A stretch of DNA of 64,000 bases, from the NCBI GenBank assembly GCA_020080175.1, contig JAGHQL010000044.1:1-64000 (forward strand), given 5' to 3'. Below, piece by piece: positions 34,275 through 48,800 of the stretch; position 1 is the stretch's first letter, and the number at the start of each line of letters is the position of its first letter. Below the pieces are notes generated by a model. That model ran no database searches and was not told where the DNA came from. It saw nothing but the letters and a program-made list of their open reading frames with translations. Both the position numbers and the translations under genes were made by a program. The stretch is from Glutinoglossum americanum. Lineage: Eukaryota; Ascomycota; Geoglossomycetes; Geoglossales; Geoglossaceae.

Positions 34275-34784
34275 ATGCTACTTTGTATGTCTCCCCCTCC
34301 GACTATGCATCCTCTTCTAATATTCTATCCAGTTTGTCCCGCCTGTTCAAATACCCTAACTGTGTCTCGTAGTGCCTATGAAGACAATTACCCTAACGGT
34401 GTTAATCGCTTGCAATGCAAGACCTGCCCCTACCAATTCATCCTTGACAAATGCTATTACGAACGTCGCTTGATGAAGCGGAAGGTGGTAGAGGATGTCA
34501 TGGGCGGTGCTGGAGCTTGGGACAATGTTGACCAGACAGATGGTATGCATGAAATAGCTCTATGCACTTTTATCGGGTGCTGAGGTAAAGAAGCACAGTG
34601 CCCAGCACAAGACTGTGGAGGCGATAAGGCATTCTTCTACATGGTTCAAATTAGAAGTGCGGACGAACCTATGACGACTTTTTACAAGGTGAATGGACGG
34701 ACCTTCACATATTCTAGCTACACTCCAGAATGCTCATAACTCTGACAGTGTACGAAATGTGGCACAAGATGGAAAGAGAACTAG
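34275..34784 (+). CDS. RPC11: RNA polymerase III subunit C11 (TFIIS-like RNA cleavage subunit)
   Basis: Four exons: 34275-34284, 34333-34542, 34594-34688 and 34749-34784. They sum to 117 codons (116 residues), matching the family length of about 110. The N-terminal zinc ribbon is F-C-P-A-C...C-K-T-C-P-Y-Q-F. The C-terminal TFIIS-like ribbon is C-P-A-Q-D-C-G-G then Q-I-R-S-A-D-E-P-M-T-T-F-Y-K-C-T-K-C-G, containing the catalytic D-E pair. The subunit stimulates RNA cleavage and is needed for Pol III termination and reinitiation. The first exon is only 10 nt. It converges with MED31, with about 200 bp between the stop codons. Confidence 0.95.
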
Positions 34785-34987
34785 GCCCTAGCCGCAGCCT
34801 CAAACGGCACTTCAACTGGTAATATAAGCACAACGGGGGCCCAAGAGCGATTCGGCTGGTAGTGACTCCCTAGCAATCTTGGGCGAATCATAGAACAATC
34901 GTCTAAGCAACTTTAACATGTAAATGCTTCCTTATCCACCCCTGCGCACCGCCAAGAGAAACGGTATTTTGCCCATGTGCGAATGTA

Positions 34988-35488
34988 TCAGTTTGCGACA
35001 GCGGCAACGGCAACGGCTGAGCCCGCGATAGCCTTCCGATTTTCCTCTACCATTCTTGCTACAATTTCGGGGCTAAGGATATCCTGCCTGAATTTCTCTT
35101 GTTGCAGTAATTGTAGCGCTTTTAATGTCGGTCCCGGATAACTTGTCACTGTTAGCCCATCCTTGGAAATAAACGGAACAAAACGCACGTCAAATACTTG
35201 GTGTATCGAGGTTGTGAGAAATACTGTAGATATGATAAATAGGTAAGGAATGTTGGGTTGTCGAGTAGCTTTTGCGTCGCAAGATGGTTCAGATACCAAG
35301 GGTTCGCTCTGCCCTTGACATCAGTCTTAAGGCCTGAACGATGTTTATATGTGGTACTAACAAGCATTGGACGAACTGCGCAGACCTGTTAGTCCTGCTG
35401 AGAAGGTTCATGATAAAAACACATTTACCTCAAGCTCCAGCTCAAAGCGAGTAAAACTCCCATAAAGTGGTTCTTGGCGGCTTTCCAT
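34988..35488 (-). CDS. MED31: Mediator subunit 31 (Soh1)
   Basis: Four exons in my model. The protein begins M-E-S-R-Q-E-P-L-Y-G-S-F-T-R-F-E-L-E-L-E, then across an intron F-V-Q-C-L, across another A-N-P-W-Y-L-N-H-L-A-T-Q-K-L-L, then Y-L-Q-Y-F-S-Q-P-R-Y-T-K-Y-L, and across a third Y-P-G-P-T-L-K-A-L-Q-L-L-Q with F-R-Q. This is the highly conserved Med31 core, part of the Mediator middle module that links activators to RNA polymerase II. The C-terminal tail is short and Ala/Val-rich. The start is the ATG at 35488. All conserved segments are present. Confidence 0.95.
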
Positions 35489-36010
35489 TAACTCTCAGAC
35501 TGTGCATCTAATACACAGCGAAGGTAACACTGGTGTCTTGGCGAGGATGCTTGTCACCGCCAGCAAGATGAGCATTTAAGTATTTAGCGACTTCCCGGCC
35601 ACACTAAACCCTAAACACCAAACCCCCTCTTCCCTTCCCCCTGCGCACCCATCCTTGATCATTCCAGGCACGAGACTACCACCCAGTACTGGCTCTGCAC
35701 TACATATCCCCAAAGCTCATCAAATTCAGTCCCTGTTCTCTCATATCCACCATCCGCCGACATTATTGATCCCTTGGGCTTTCCATCTACAGTAATAAGT
35801 GCGCCGCGGGCCGCGTCTCTATTTGTCACGCCGGCTTCGGGTCGCTGGGCTAACGGGTGAGCTCACGGCTTAACTCATCAACAACTCAAACCCAACCTGT
35901 TAAGGACCAACTATTTGTGTATCTTGTGTCTCTGTGGGTGTGTTTGAACTGGAACACGAGGCAGGGTTTCTACTTGAGATCACAGCAAGGATATAGATAA
36001 GTTAACAATC
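35489..36010. other. Bidirectional promoter region, MED31 / PAL1
   Basis: About 520 bp between divergent starts. No coding signal is seen. A pyrimidine-rich stretch at 35600-35720 on the plus strand is compatible with the PAL1 promoter. Confidence 0.4.
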
Positions 36011-37856
36011 ATGTCGGTCGTCCAACCAACAAGTATCCCAGGTAGGTTTCCAACATCGCCCCCGTCATCTCGTACCTTCGTCAAATACATGTTTTTAGTC
36101 TAGCACACCTTTTCTGAACTCCTTTAATCATCTCTAGATCGTCAACCTTCTCGCAACCTCACCCTCGAACCAAACCCGACTTTATCTTCCAACAACCCAT
36201 TTCGCAACCGTGCAGCGTCTCCAGCGCCTTTCGGCACTCTACCTTCTCCAATAAGCCCAGTCTTTAACGGCCGACCCGTTTCGCGGAATCCTTTCCTAGA
36301 CGTCTTTGACGAAAACGACCACAACGGCGCTCTTGTCGAGCCGAAGTCCCCCCACAAAAGCATGTCCTTTTCAGATGGACATCCCCAGGCGGATCCACAC
36401 AGTGGCCACGCAGCCGAACTCTTTGTATGTTCAATTGCACCCCATTTCCCTAATGCTTGGAATTGCTCTAATAAATGCCTCGGAACTCAGAATAATCTCA
36501 CCCTAGAAGATCGACCCAGTGACTCTGGACCCCAACAGCTGCCCGGGTCAATGGGCAGGAACAGGACCTCCGTGGGTCCGCGGTTCAATAACCTTCAAAA
36601 TAACCAGGTACACAAACCATCTGGCGGACACCGAACAACAAAATCTCAGGAAGATGAAGGTCGCCGTATCAGCGGTCTTCCGCCAAGGTCTGACAAACAG
36701 CCAGAGCTAAACATTTTCGCCGACCCATTTGAACCTCCAAAGTCTCGTGATAGGCGACAGCGGCGAAATTCCGAGTCTTCTATAATGGAAAATCGCGGAG
36801 GCAAACTCGACTCAGACGAAGAAAGAAGACGACGAAGAGAGCGACGCCTACGAGAGGGTAGGAACCCTGATGGCGGCCGTCGCGACGGGCACCGTCATGG
36901 TTCGTCTAAGCCAAGGAGACCTAACCATCGACTTGATCTCATAGACAAGCTTGACGTCACTAGCATTTATGGCACTGGTCGTGAGTTTCATATTGCACTT
37001 AATTACACTGAAACATTACTGAGTGTGTCACACCCTAGTTTTCCACCATGACGGACCCTTCGACGCTTGCAATCCACATCGCAATCGCAACTCCCGTCGT
37101 GCGCCAATGCAGGCGTTTCCTAAGGGATCTGCGAATAACTCTATTGGCGGCGCGCCTATTGATCCGAAGAGCGTCGACCATAGCCAATACTATGGGAACC
37201 GCGATGCAGAGGCCTTCACTGACTATTCGGCAAGTGGTGCCGAGCCTCAAAACTATGGATACGAAGGAAGGGCTTTTAACGCTACCATGCGAGTGGATCC
37301 CGTCCATGGAGATGAAACTCTCGGATTGGGAACGTCAACCTTTTTAGAGGGTGCACCAGCTTCCAGAACAGCTATGCAGAGAAGAGAGTCAGAGACCGAA
37401 ACTAGTCTCAAAGCTGGGGGCCTGCAGAGGAAAAAGTCATTGGCCCAGAAGATTAAAGGGATAAGCACAACGAGACCAGGCGCTGGCCCATCGGGTCGCG
37501 TGGTTAGCCCTGAGCCAATGTTTGAGGTTGGCACGGCGCTAACTACGAAAGACGGTCAAGAGGCTGCTTTTTCACCGGTTAGTTCAGGGGGAGTCAAGAA
37601 GGCCAACGAAAACAATCCATTCTTTAACACTCACGACTCTGCCTGGGATAAAAAGGGCGAGAGCATCGCTACTGCAGACCAGGAAAAGACTGGCAGAAAC
37701 CGGGCGCCAAGTTCTCCAAGAAGAGGACTGGAGAGAAGGCTGACCGCGGAGAATGGGGTCTCACCGGATGGGATTGGAAAAGGGCTATTGCAACGAGTGA
37801 AGAGCCTGAAAGGGGGCGCGCGAAGGGCCCGGCCATCCGAGAAATCCCAGACCTAA
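36011..37856 (+). CDS. PAL1: Cell morphology protein Pal1
   Basis: Four exons (36011-36041, 36138-36424, 36491-36980, 37039-37856) sum to 542 codons. The Pal1 domain is clear: N-P-F-L-D-V-F, N-L-T-L-E-D-R-P, N-I-F-A-D-P, an arginine-rich run R-R-R-R-E-R-R-L-R-E-G, then L-D-L-I-D-K-L-D-V-T-S-I-Y-G-T-G-L and F-H-H-D-G-P-F-D-A-C-N-P-H-R-N. The C-terminal half is Ser-rich and disordered with R-V-K-S-L-K near the end. Pal1 localises to sites of polarised growth and endocytic patches and is needed for cylindrical shape in fission yeast. Removing the 66-nt second intron leaves the frame open either way, so its use rests on family conservation of N-L-T-L. Confidence 0.93.
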
Positions 37857-38339
37857 CAGATCTCGTTAACCAGTTTCGAACACTACACCATAGGCTCCCC
37901 ATGCACATAGTTAACCTAGTCCACGTTCATATGAATATCGGGTTTTCAGCAGGATGGATAATGTTATGTCTCATACCCACAGTTGGATCGACATCGGCTT
38001 CTGTTCGTTGGCCCGGTCCAACTCGCTTTTCATACGGCATTGAAAGTGGTATACTTCAAGACAGGAGCATTCCCCAAACGTTGCATTATGGAAGGGGTGT
38101 CGGCTTGTTTTAATCGATCGCAGCTTAAATCAGGCTGCCTTCACTTTCTTTCCCAAGCCACGGAGATCCCGAAGGGAAGTGTTCTAGAGAGATTTTTTGT
38201 GCTTTTTAGGAGTTGGAAATGATAAGTTTTAGTCCTCAGTGAGCGCTATTTTAACCAATAACGATTGCATGTGCGAATTTTGCGGATTAACTTCAGTGGT
38301 ATCTCAAATAACTCGGACAGGTTAAATTATGCCAGTGTC
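37857..38339. other. PAL1 downstream flank
   Basis: About 480 bp without a recognised gene. Base composition is ordinary up to about 38300 and then changes sharply to AT-rich. Confidence 0.4.
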
Positions 38340-38710
38340 TGACTATTGTATTCCTATAATTTCTGTAAGTACTTTCTAATAATTATATTAAGACATAAGA
38401 TAGTTCAAGTTTTTAAATGAATTATAAATATAAGATTTACTTCAATCATCAATATTGTTAAAAATTCTAATAACCTTTTTTTTATTTAATTTAATAATAA
38501 ATAAACAATTTAAATTTTTGTAATATATATATAATTTTTACTTTTTTTTTTCTTCAATAACTTATTATTAGTTATTATATTTATAGATTTATGATTCACT
38601 AATTTAAAAAATAAATCTAAAAACAATCAAACAAGTTTAAATAAAATCAAAAGTATGTATTTTATATAATTCTATTATGATGTCCAAAAGATAAGTTTCT
38701 ATTATACATG
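38340..38710. other. AT-rich block upstream of the NLR-like gene
   Basis: About 370 bp made almost only of A and T, with T-runs, an AT dinucleotide run near 38525-38535 and words such as TTAATAATAAATAAA. It contrasts strongly with the surrounding DNA of roughly balanced composition. No open frame or terminal repeat is visible. It could be a small AT isochore, heavily mutated (RIP-type) repeat DNA, or an organellar insertion; the sequence alone does not decide. Confidence 0.7.
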
Positions 38711-38891
38711 CGGACGGTTACTGTTTATACAGTAGTTCTAGCTTGACGTTCTGTTTTGGAAAGATACAGTGGCTGTGCTAGACTTTGTTGTGCTGTGCCG
38801 CTAGGAAGACCGGTGGCTAAATATCGTTGTTTGCTGTGGTATTGTCTACCTTTGTGTCGACTTAGCTCTATACTCTGACATCGAGAGCAGG

Positions 38892-41800
38892 ATGGCGGCA
38901 AGCCTTGACTCGCTGCTGCGACTCACCTCAGACATCTTAAAGTGCCTATCCGCTATCAGAAATGCGGATAAGGAACGCGGTGACCTACTACGGGAGGTGG
39001 GAAATCTGGAGAGTATCCTCAAGTCTCTCCAAACAAGTCATCCCGGGCATCGATATGCGAGCATGCTAAATGGCCCAAGTGAGAAGGACCATCCCCTGGA
39101 AAAACTCACTTCGCTGCTAGTTGGCTTGAGGAAACGGCTCCGAAAAGCCCAGGGGTTCAAGGGGGCATTGAATACGCTGGCATGGCCCTTCAAGGTTGAT
39201 GAGATCAATCATACTCTTTCCGAAATTGAACGGCAGAAATCGAGTCTTAATATGATCCTTCAGGGACAGCATCTGTGGGTCATTACGATTAACATTCCTC
39301 TCTCTAGACCATAGGACTCACGTTTGTAGTGCCATATCTTCTGAACTCAAGGAGGGACTCACATCTATAGGGAATACGTTGGGGAAAATGCCACTAGATG
39401 TGGCGAAAGTTGTAACTAAGACCATAGTTAAAACGATGCATGCACGAGAGCAAGGTTACTCGCACTCCCCAGAAATGTACCACTTGTCTAGAAGCTGACT
39501 GGATTAGATTCCGAGCGGGAGGAAAAAATTAAGTGGATCGATCCTAAATCGATAGATTCCAAGCACGATACAAATATCAAGCACATAGATGCCTATCGTT
39601 CTCGCACAGAAAGGACTGGAGTCTGGCTCACGGAAGATTCGGAGGGATTCAGAAACTGGATGGTTAGAGAGGCCGGCACTTTTCTTTGGCTTCATGGAAT
39701 TGGTATGTGCCCAAAGCGCAGCAAATCCCCCCAACCAACTGGAGGCCAACGGATTGACTGATTCTATGGGATAGCTGGCTGCGGGAAAACGGTGCTATGG
39801 TAATCACAGAAATCTACCGCATTGACAACCGGCTAACACGTGCTTCTAGTTCTGCAGCTCTCGAAAAAGTACGTCGATATTGCGGGGCTGATCCCATCAA
39901 CCGCGCAAACGCTTTATTCTACATTGACTTCCAGTGTAGCAGTACACCCTTGGACATCCTATGCTCGATTATCGCACAGTTATGCCACCAAACATCTATC
40001 CTACCAGATGCAGTGTGGAGCCTCGAAACGAAAGACGATATTGATCGCCTAGTTTTAGTACTCAGATCCCTTATACAACAATTCAAGTATACTTATATCA
40101 TCATAGATGCTTTAGATGAATACCCCGACAGAAGGAATATCCTAGGTTTAGTAAAGGACATCTGCCGTCTTGGGGAGACTGAGAAAGTCCATATACTGAT
40201 CACCAGTCGAAGGGAGCAAGATATTGATAGGGTCCTGACCCCAATTTCAGCCAAATTTGGCAATGACAGAGCCGTAATTTTGGGCCTCGATCCTGACTTC
40301 GTGAATGAAGACATCAACTTGCACATTAAAGCAGTTCTCAAGGAGGACGAAGAACTGAGTTGCCTATCGGAAGATCTAAAAGATCGCATTTATAAATCCC
40401 TTATTGAGGGCGCAGAGGGGATGTAAGATTCCGCTTTACTCGATCGTTACTTTTGCTTGATCTAACTTATTTCCTCAAAGGTTTCGGCTGGTCTCGTGCA
40501 TGCTCATTTTTATACGAGACTGTCCCACAGAGTTCGAGATAGAGAAAGCTCTAGAAACACTTCCAAAAGACTTGAACGAAGTATACGATCGGATAATAGC
40601 AAAAATTCCTAATAATCTCCGCAACCAGGCAAATGCTGCCCTGCGGTGGATTCTCTGCGCCGGGCCACTTAGTCTCGACTTACTTGCAGAAGCAGCCATT
40701 CTGGAACCCGATGAAGAGCCTATCCTGAACGTTAAAAAGAGACTGAAAAATGCCGAACTGATCTGGAAAGCTTGTTCCAGCCTTGTCAAGATTTCGGAGA
40801 TAAAAGAAATCGATGAGGAATCAATCCTTTTCGGCCTCTACAATAATACAGTCCGTCGGGAGTTGAGCTTTGCGCATTATACTGTCAAAACTTATCTCCT
40901 TTCTCACCGAATCCGTGAGGGTCAAGCGTTTGATTTCTACATTTCTGAGGGGGAGGCCCACGCGGTTGTTGCTAGGTCTTGCCTATCGTATCTACTTTTA
41001 TTCAAGCAACCTGAATCACTTGATATGAGAAATGGTAGACATGTATTTGCCAGTTACGCGGCCGAAAACTGGCTTATGCACGTCAGAGAGGCAGAGCGTT
41101 GGGAAACTGTTTCCGAAACTCAGGTTCACCCTCTGGTCCTCCTGATCCAAGTTAGGTTTTGGGGCCTGATCCTTCTTCTTACTGCACTGCTGGGACATCT
41201 GTCGCAGTGGCTCGGTACGGCTAAGGTGAGAGAAGAGAAGAACCTTAATCGAGCCAAAACTATTACAGATTTAATCATCGAACTCTTCGATACCTCACAG
41301 CATTCGTGCTACATAAATTGGCTTCACCACTCAAACCCAGACTATCTCAACCTCTCAGCTGGGGGCCTGACTCTGGAGGAAGCGCCATCCCCTTTGTATA
41401 TGGCACTACTAGTCGAGCTTCCTAAAGTGTTTAAGCTACTTCTTGAGGGGGCTGCTATTAATCATCAGGGGGGTAAGTATCACACCGCGATACAATTGGC
41501 GGCTTACCAGGGAAATGAAGAGGCTTTGGAGTTGCTACTGGAGAGAGGAGCAAATATACATGCTTGGGGAGGACCCTACGGTACAGCTTTAGGAGCGGCG
41601 GCGGCACAGGGACACGAAACCGCCTTCAGGATTCTTTTCGAGAACGGAGCAGAATACAATGCTCCAGAGTATATCAACACTAGCCGCATGAGTCCACTGA
41701 TGCTAGCTGCGGGGGGCGGTTATGAAAGCATCGTGTTGCTTTTACTCTCGAAGGAGGCAGATGCCAATGACCCGAGGGGCAAATATGCCGGTGCATTATG

Positions 41801-42548
41801 GAGGGCTAGTAAACATGGACATGAAGGAATTGTGAAAGAGCTACTAGAGAGGGGAGCCCAACCAGACAAGACGCCCGCCTTACATGATGCCGTGCTATTC
41901 GGCTCTTACAGCATCGCGAAGTTGCTTGTGGACAATGGTGCAGATGTGAATGCTCCGGGTAACAATGGGGAAACCCCACTATTTCCTGCAGCGTCCAATG
42001 GCGATCAATGCGTGAGGTTGCTACTTGAGAGCGGGGCAGACCCGAATCTTTTGGCTACTGGCCTTCATAGGTGTGCGTTACATTGCGCGATTAAAAGTCC
42101 AGTTGAAATCGCAAAGTTATTGCTAGAGGCTGGAGCAAATATTGATACGCCAGGAGAAAATGGCACCGCATTGCAAATAGCGGCGGCGGAGCAGCAAGAA
42201 ATGCTAGTGAAAGTACTTCTACAGGAAGGAGCTGACGTCAACGCTCAAGGAGGCAAATATGGAACAGCGCTCCAAGCTGCGGCAGAGAAACGCAATGGTG
42301 TGATTACAGAAATGCTTTTGGAAGCGGGAGCGGACGCCAATATCTTAGGAGGGAAATATGGAAGCGCGCTTCGAGCTGCTCAAGAAGAACAACTCTGGTA
42401 CGCTAGAGGGAGCTGGTCGATGGGGGAAATGGTTGCCTTACTCAAGGGCCATGGGGCCGTTGATTTGAAAGCCCAGACGCGCCGGCAGAGGAAGCATGAC
42501 CGACAAGTAGGAAGTATAAATCCAGTGGAGCAGTGGGTTCCACGGTGA
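38892..42548 (+). CDS. NLR-like STAND protein: N-terminal fungal domain, NACHT ATPase, ankyrin repeats
   Basis: Six exons in my model (38892-39274, 39315-39454, 39508-39702, 39775-39799, 39850-40422, 40481-42548) sum to 1128 codons with no internal stop. The N-terminal 125 residues (M-A-A-S-L-D-S-L-L-R-L...L-L-R-E-V-G-N-L) are an all-helical domain like those preceding fungal STAND NTPases. NACHT motifs follow: F-L-W-L-H-G-I-A-G-C-G-K-T-V-L (Walker A, split by an intron), Y-I-I-I-D-A-L-D-E-Y (Walker B), I-L-I-T-S-R-R-E and G-M-F-R-L-V-S-C. After a helical linker come roughly ten ankyrin repeats (L-L-L-E-R-G-A-N-I, L-L-V-D-N-G-A-D-V-N and so on) to the C-terminus. Such proteins act in non-self recognition and programmed cell death in fungi. 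Intron 1 (40 nt) is the weakest junction. Confidence 0.9.
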
Positions 42549-43320
42549 TCAAAAGATAGGGCTATCTCTGTTATGGCATGACTGGAGGTTCGATAGGATT
42601 GGCTTGAGTGGCGTAGGGTCTGAAGTGGGCACTTCTGGTAGAGGAAAATGGTACTAAAGATCCCTAAGGCGCAGTGGTGATAGTGCATGCATTTTTTTGG
42701 GATTTTTCGTGCTTTCTCGGACTTGGCTATTTTTGTCTTCATAATGTATTGCTACATGTAAGATGTAGTTCACACATATTAGGTCTGTAAAAGTACCTCT
42801 TCCGAGCACGTATTCTGGGGCGTGAACACCTAGGATTTCGTGAGTAGTAGTACGTCGTTTCCCTAGCTGGAGAATGAGTTTGTAGTAGTAAAGGCTGCAA
42901 GTTGAGTGATTCTGGATAACAAACTATGGGATTCAGGGCGCATGGCCAAGGGTTTTCTTTTGCACCTCTATCACTGTTCCTTCATATATCAAAATAGTTC
43001 TGCTTCTTGACCTGAGATGAACCCTCCCTTCTCTTCTCTAGGTTATCATTTGTGCGCTGTGACTGTTCTGGAGCTGAGTTTGGTTTAGCGCTATTGCCAA
43101 GGAGACTTGGTGGGGCACTACAAATACCCCCACTAATCGATCCTGACGAGTTTTTCCTTTCCTTTCCTGAGTCTTAAACTCTCCGAACATAATCTTTGCA
43201 GCGAACGCTGACAAGACCATCAGCATACCTGGCAACACTGCGCCTATCTGCAACTCTACTTCGTAGACTCTTACCCTTAATAATACTCCTCGTTCCAAGG
43301 ACTCGATTCCGACAGCCATC
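42549..43320. other. Upstream region of TEF1
   Basis: About 770 bp between the NLR-like gene and TEF1, both on the plus strand. No coding signal is present. Pyrimidine-rich tracts near 43100-43320 fit the promoter and leader of a strongly expressed translation gene. Confidence 0.4.
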
Positions 43321-45236
<1,916 letters not shown>

Positions 45237-45888
45237 AAGACAGATTGACAAGATGAAGGTTAAAAGCGAGATTTCTTTATGGGCAATGATCGGTTTTGCT
45301 GGTATTTAGGTTTAGACTTGTCTCACCAGTCGATTTGATTCGTGGCCCAATTTAGTTGTCCTCCGTCGTTTCTTGTCATACCAACATGTGTTTCTCCTTT
45401 CCATATAGTCTTCTCTCGCTCTGCTCTCCGTCACAAAGGGCATGGTAACAGGGTCCTTTCCATTTTCCGATCGAAATGAGGTGGGGGGATGGCAATCGTT
45501 CGTACACGCTTCTGGCTTTTCTGTATTCTGCTAGCAAATCTAGAAGCAGTATGAGCACGTGTCTGAAATGAAGTAAAAGGATGTAGGAAAAAAAGAAAAG
45601 AAAAGGGCTTGTCCATGGCTGTGCAGGGGTGAGTAAATTAGTGAGGCTGCTGGTTGCGCTTGCCAAGAACATTACGTGTAGTCATCAACTTTTTTTATTT
45701 CCTGGCAGGAATGAACATCACCTCCCCAAACACATGTCCAAGCATCTAAAGCATCTAACTCGTTTCATTCTTCGACGTCAGCCTCATGCAATTGACAGGT
45801 TGTATCGCAACCCACCTGCGCGTCGTCTGAGCAGCTGTCGCAGGCCAAGGTAGTCCTTGTCATTCTCCCTAACCGTTTACGTATCCTC
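45237..45888. other. Intergenic region TEF1 / EFR3
   Basis: About 650 bp. It should contain the TEF1 3' UTR and the EFR3 promoter. No coding exon is supported. Confidence 0.4.
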
Positions 45889-48800
45889 ATGGAAGCCGTA
45901 CGCCAATCATGCCGGCCGAAACACCAAATTCTAATCCTAAAGTGTTATCCAAAGTTCCAGAAGAATGCTGTGGATGTGAAGCCAAACTCGAGCGAGCTGA
46001 GCTACCTACTCTATTATGCGAGTACACGTCGTAGCAAGGTGCAGAAGGTTGGCGCCTTCTTAGAGAAGAGAACCGCTTCAGATGTCTGGAAGGGCCGCAT
46101 TGGGTATGTGAACTATCTCCCACCTCAGAGGGTCAGAAAACTAATCAAATATCATTGCAGGAATGTTCAGGTTACCCTACAAATTTTGAAATCTCTCATA
46201 GAGAAGTCTCCGCGCGATCTCCCGCTCTATGCCTCTTCGGTGCTGAAGATCCTCGATACCATTCTACGTTCGAATGACCTTACCATAATTGAAAACTCCA
46301 TTCCAACATTTGAGACTCTTTGTGCCCATCATAACGAATCCTTTATTTCTGCCGATCAAGATTACTTAGTGCAGTATGAAGGTGTCGTCCGAAGCTATGC
46401 CAGGTTTGCTAGCGAGCCCCCGGTCCAGGCTAAAGGGCCTACAAGCACCCCTATAGGGATGAGATGGAGGAGCATTGGACTACAGGCTATCAAAAGTATT
46501 GCGTCTGCGGACACATTGGGATCAGACCCTGGAAAACAGTTGGGGATTATTCTTCCGGTTATTCTGAAGAATCTGTACTCGGACAGTGAAGACCACCTAT
46601 TGGTGCTGCAACAGCGAGCACAATTTGCTGATCAGGCGGATATTGAGAGGACACTACGGCCAAGACTGAGCATCGCTACAGTGCGAACGGCGGATACATC
46701 CGATGGCAATGCGGCTGTTATTGCGAGGACAACAGCCGACGCTGATAAGCTAGACGAAGAGGATATTGGTGTTCTCGCGTTGAGAAGCTTGAAGAAGATT
46801 TTTGAGATCAACAGCCGCAGCCAAATTCGGTCCGCTACAGGGGCAGTGCTAAAATTCATCACGAGCCATGTGCCTCAAGAGAGTATGCTAGATCTCAACA
46901 CTGGTGGTGTTGGGGGCAACGGAGCATGGGCAACGACATTGATTGAGATGATCGCGCGGTGGGCTCCAGTACAGGATAGATATGTCATCATGGTCACGGC
47001 AATGGAAACACTCGTCAATGGCCCCGTTGTGGAAAACAAATTGAACGAGCAGTTGACCCTAGCTACGTTGATAGGTTCGCTATTGAGCTCGAGTGTTAAC
47101 CTCATTGGCCTCAGCGTTATGGATGTCCTCCTTGGCCTAGTGCAGCAAATTCTGTTGCTGCTCCAATTAGGAGGGAACAGGCTTAACATCGTGGTGCAGC
47201 ATGAATCTGCCGCAGTCCCGAAGGGTAACCCCGAGTCGCCATCACCTTCATCTAGGTCTGTGAATGTCGTCGTTACCGAGGCTGTCACGAGACCCTCCTC
47301 ACTACGGAAGGACCTGATCAAACAGTTGCGCATGTGCATTGGAGATTTGGCGACCCATATCTACTATTCAGACCAGATTTCAGACATTGTTTCCGCAATA
47401 CTACTACGCCTCAAGCCCGGCGTAAGCACAGCAGCGTCAGCCATCGAGGACCCTAACGCCGCAGCCAATGCAGTATCGAGCTCAGCCAATATCCACGAGA
47501 ACCCCAATATAGACGCATTTTTCTCGTTTAGTACAGCCAGGCTCGAGGCACTCAAAGCGGTCAAAGAAGTCTTAAGGGTTGCGAACAACAGGTCGTTTTC
47601 TGGTGTAGTTGCTGTGGGAAGGCGTAGGGTGGGCATTCAGGTATGGGACGCAACGCAGTGGCTTTTGCGAGACGAGGACGCTAGGGTGAGAATAGCTTAT
47701 GCAGACGCTCTACTCACTTGGTTGAAACTGGAGATCGGTCGAGACGGACTCAGGGCATTTGAGGACAAGCCCCCAATATCCAAGTCTAGCGTTCGACAAG
47801 GCGAAGATCTATCCAGTGCAAGCCTAGTTAGACGAGCTGTCTCTAACTCCAACAGTCGCGAACGAAGCTCGAAAACCGGAAAATCACATTTTCTACAACT
47901 CTTACACCTGGCTGTATATGAAAATGCGCTACAATATGCGGAAGCGGAGGATGATATACTTCTTTTACACCTTCTCTTAGCCAATCTGGTCGAGAAACTG
48001 GGCATCAATGCCGCGGGTAGTGGGTTACCCATGATTGTGCGTCTACAAGAGGATATCCAAATTGTGGAGAGTCCAATAGCAAAGATACGAATAGGGAGTC
48101 TGGTCCATGGGTACTTCTGGGCACTGAGTGAGAAGTTTGACTTCGAAACCTCGCTTATCGGGAAAGAAATTCAAATCGAGGTCAAGAGGAGAATGGACAA
48201 AGGCATGTGGGTGGAGAAGATCCGGATGCCTCCGATTCCTATCGACCAACTCGAATCCACTGGCCAATCCGTACCAGAGAAGCTATTAATTCCGAAAGCT
48301 GAAACTGAATCTCTGAGGCCGTTCGACAATCGAGGAACTATGGTTGAACTTATAGCCAAGGGTTACTCTGCTTCAATTTCCTCGCCTCCATCCAGCCCTC
48401 CTAGCTCTCCCGGGCGTGTCTTCTCACTTCCAATCTTCCCGTCCACCCCCAACCCACACACCAATCCAGAAAACCACATGCCTGCAACCGTCAGAGAGCG
48501 AATGCTTTCCGATTGGAACAAAGAAGCCGTAATCGCTAGTACGGAACCTGGTGGTAGCAAAAGTGCATCTCTCAACGGATCGAGAACAGGCACGAACCCC
48601 TCTGGCACGCGTAACTTCCTTGCTGTAAACGGTTTTGCCGCCAATGGGGGCACTGGCACTCACACCCCTCTACACTCTTATTCCCACCACTCCCACCAGC
48701 AAGCATCATCAGCATATGGCCTGGTTGGTGGGACCGGCATCGGGGCCCTACAACGGTCTCGCTTGGTTAGTGCTCAAGATGGCTCGCCTACCGCACGAAC

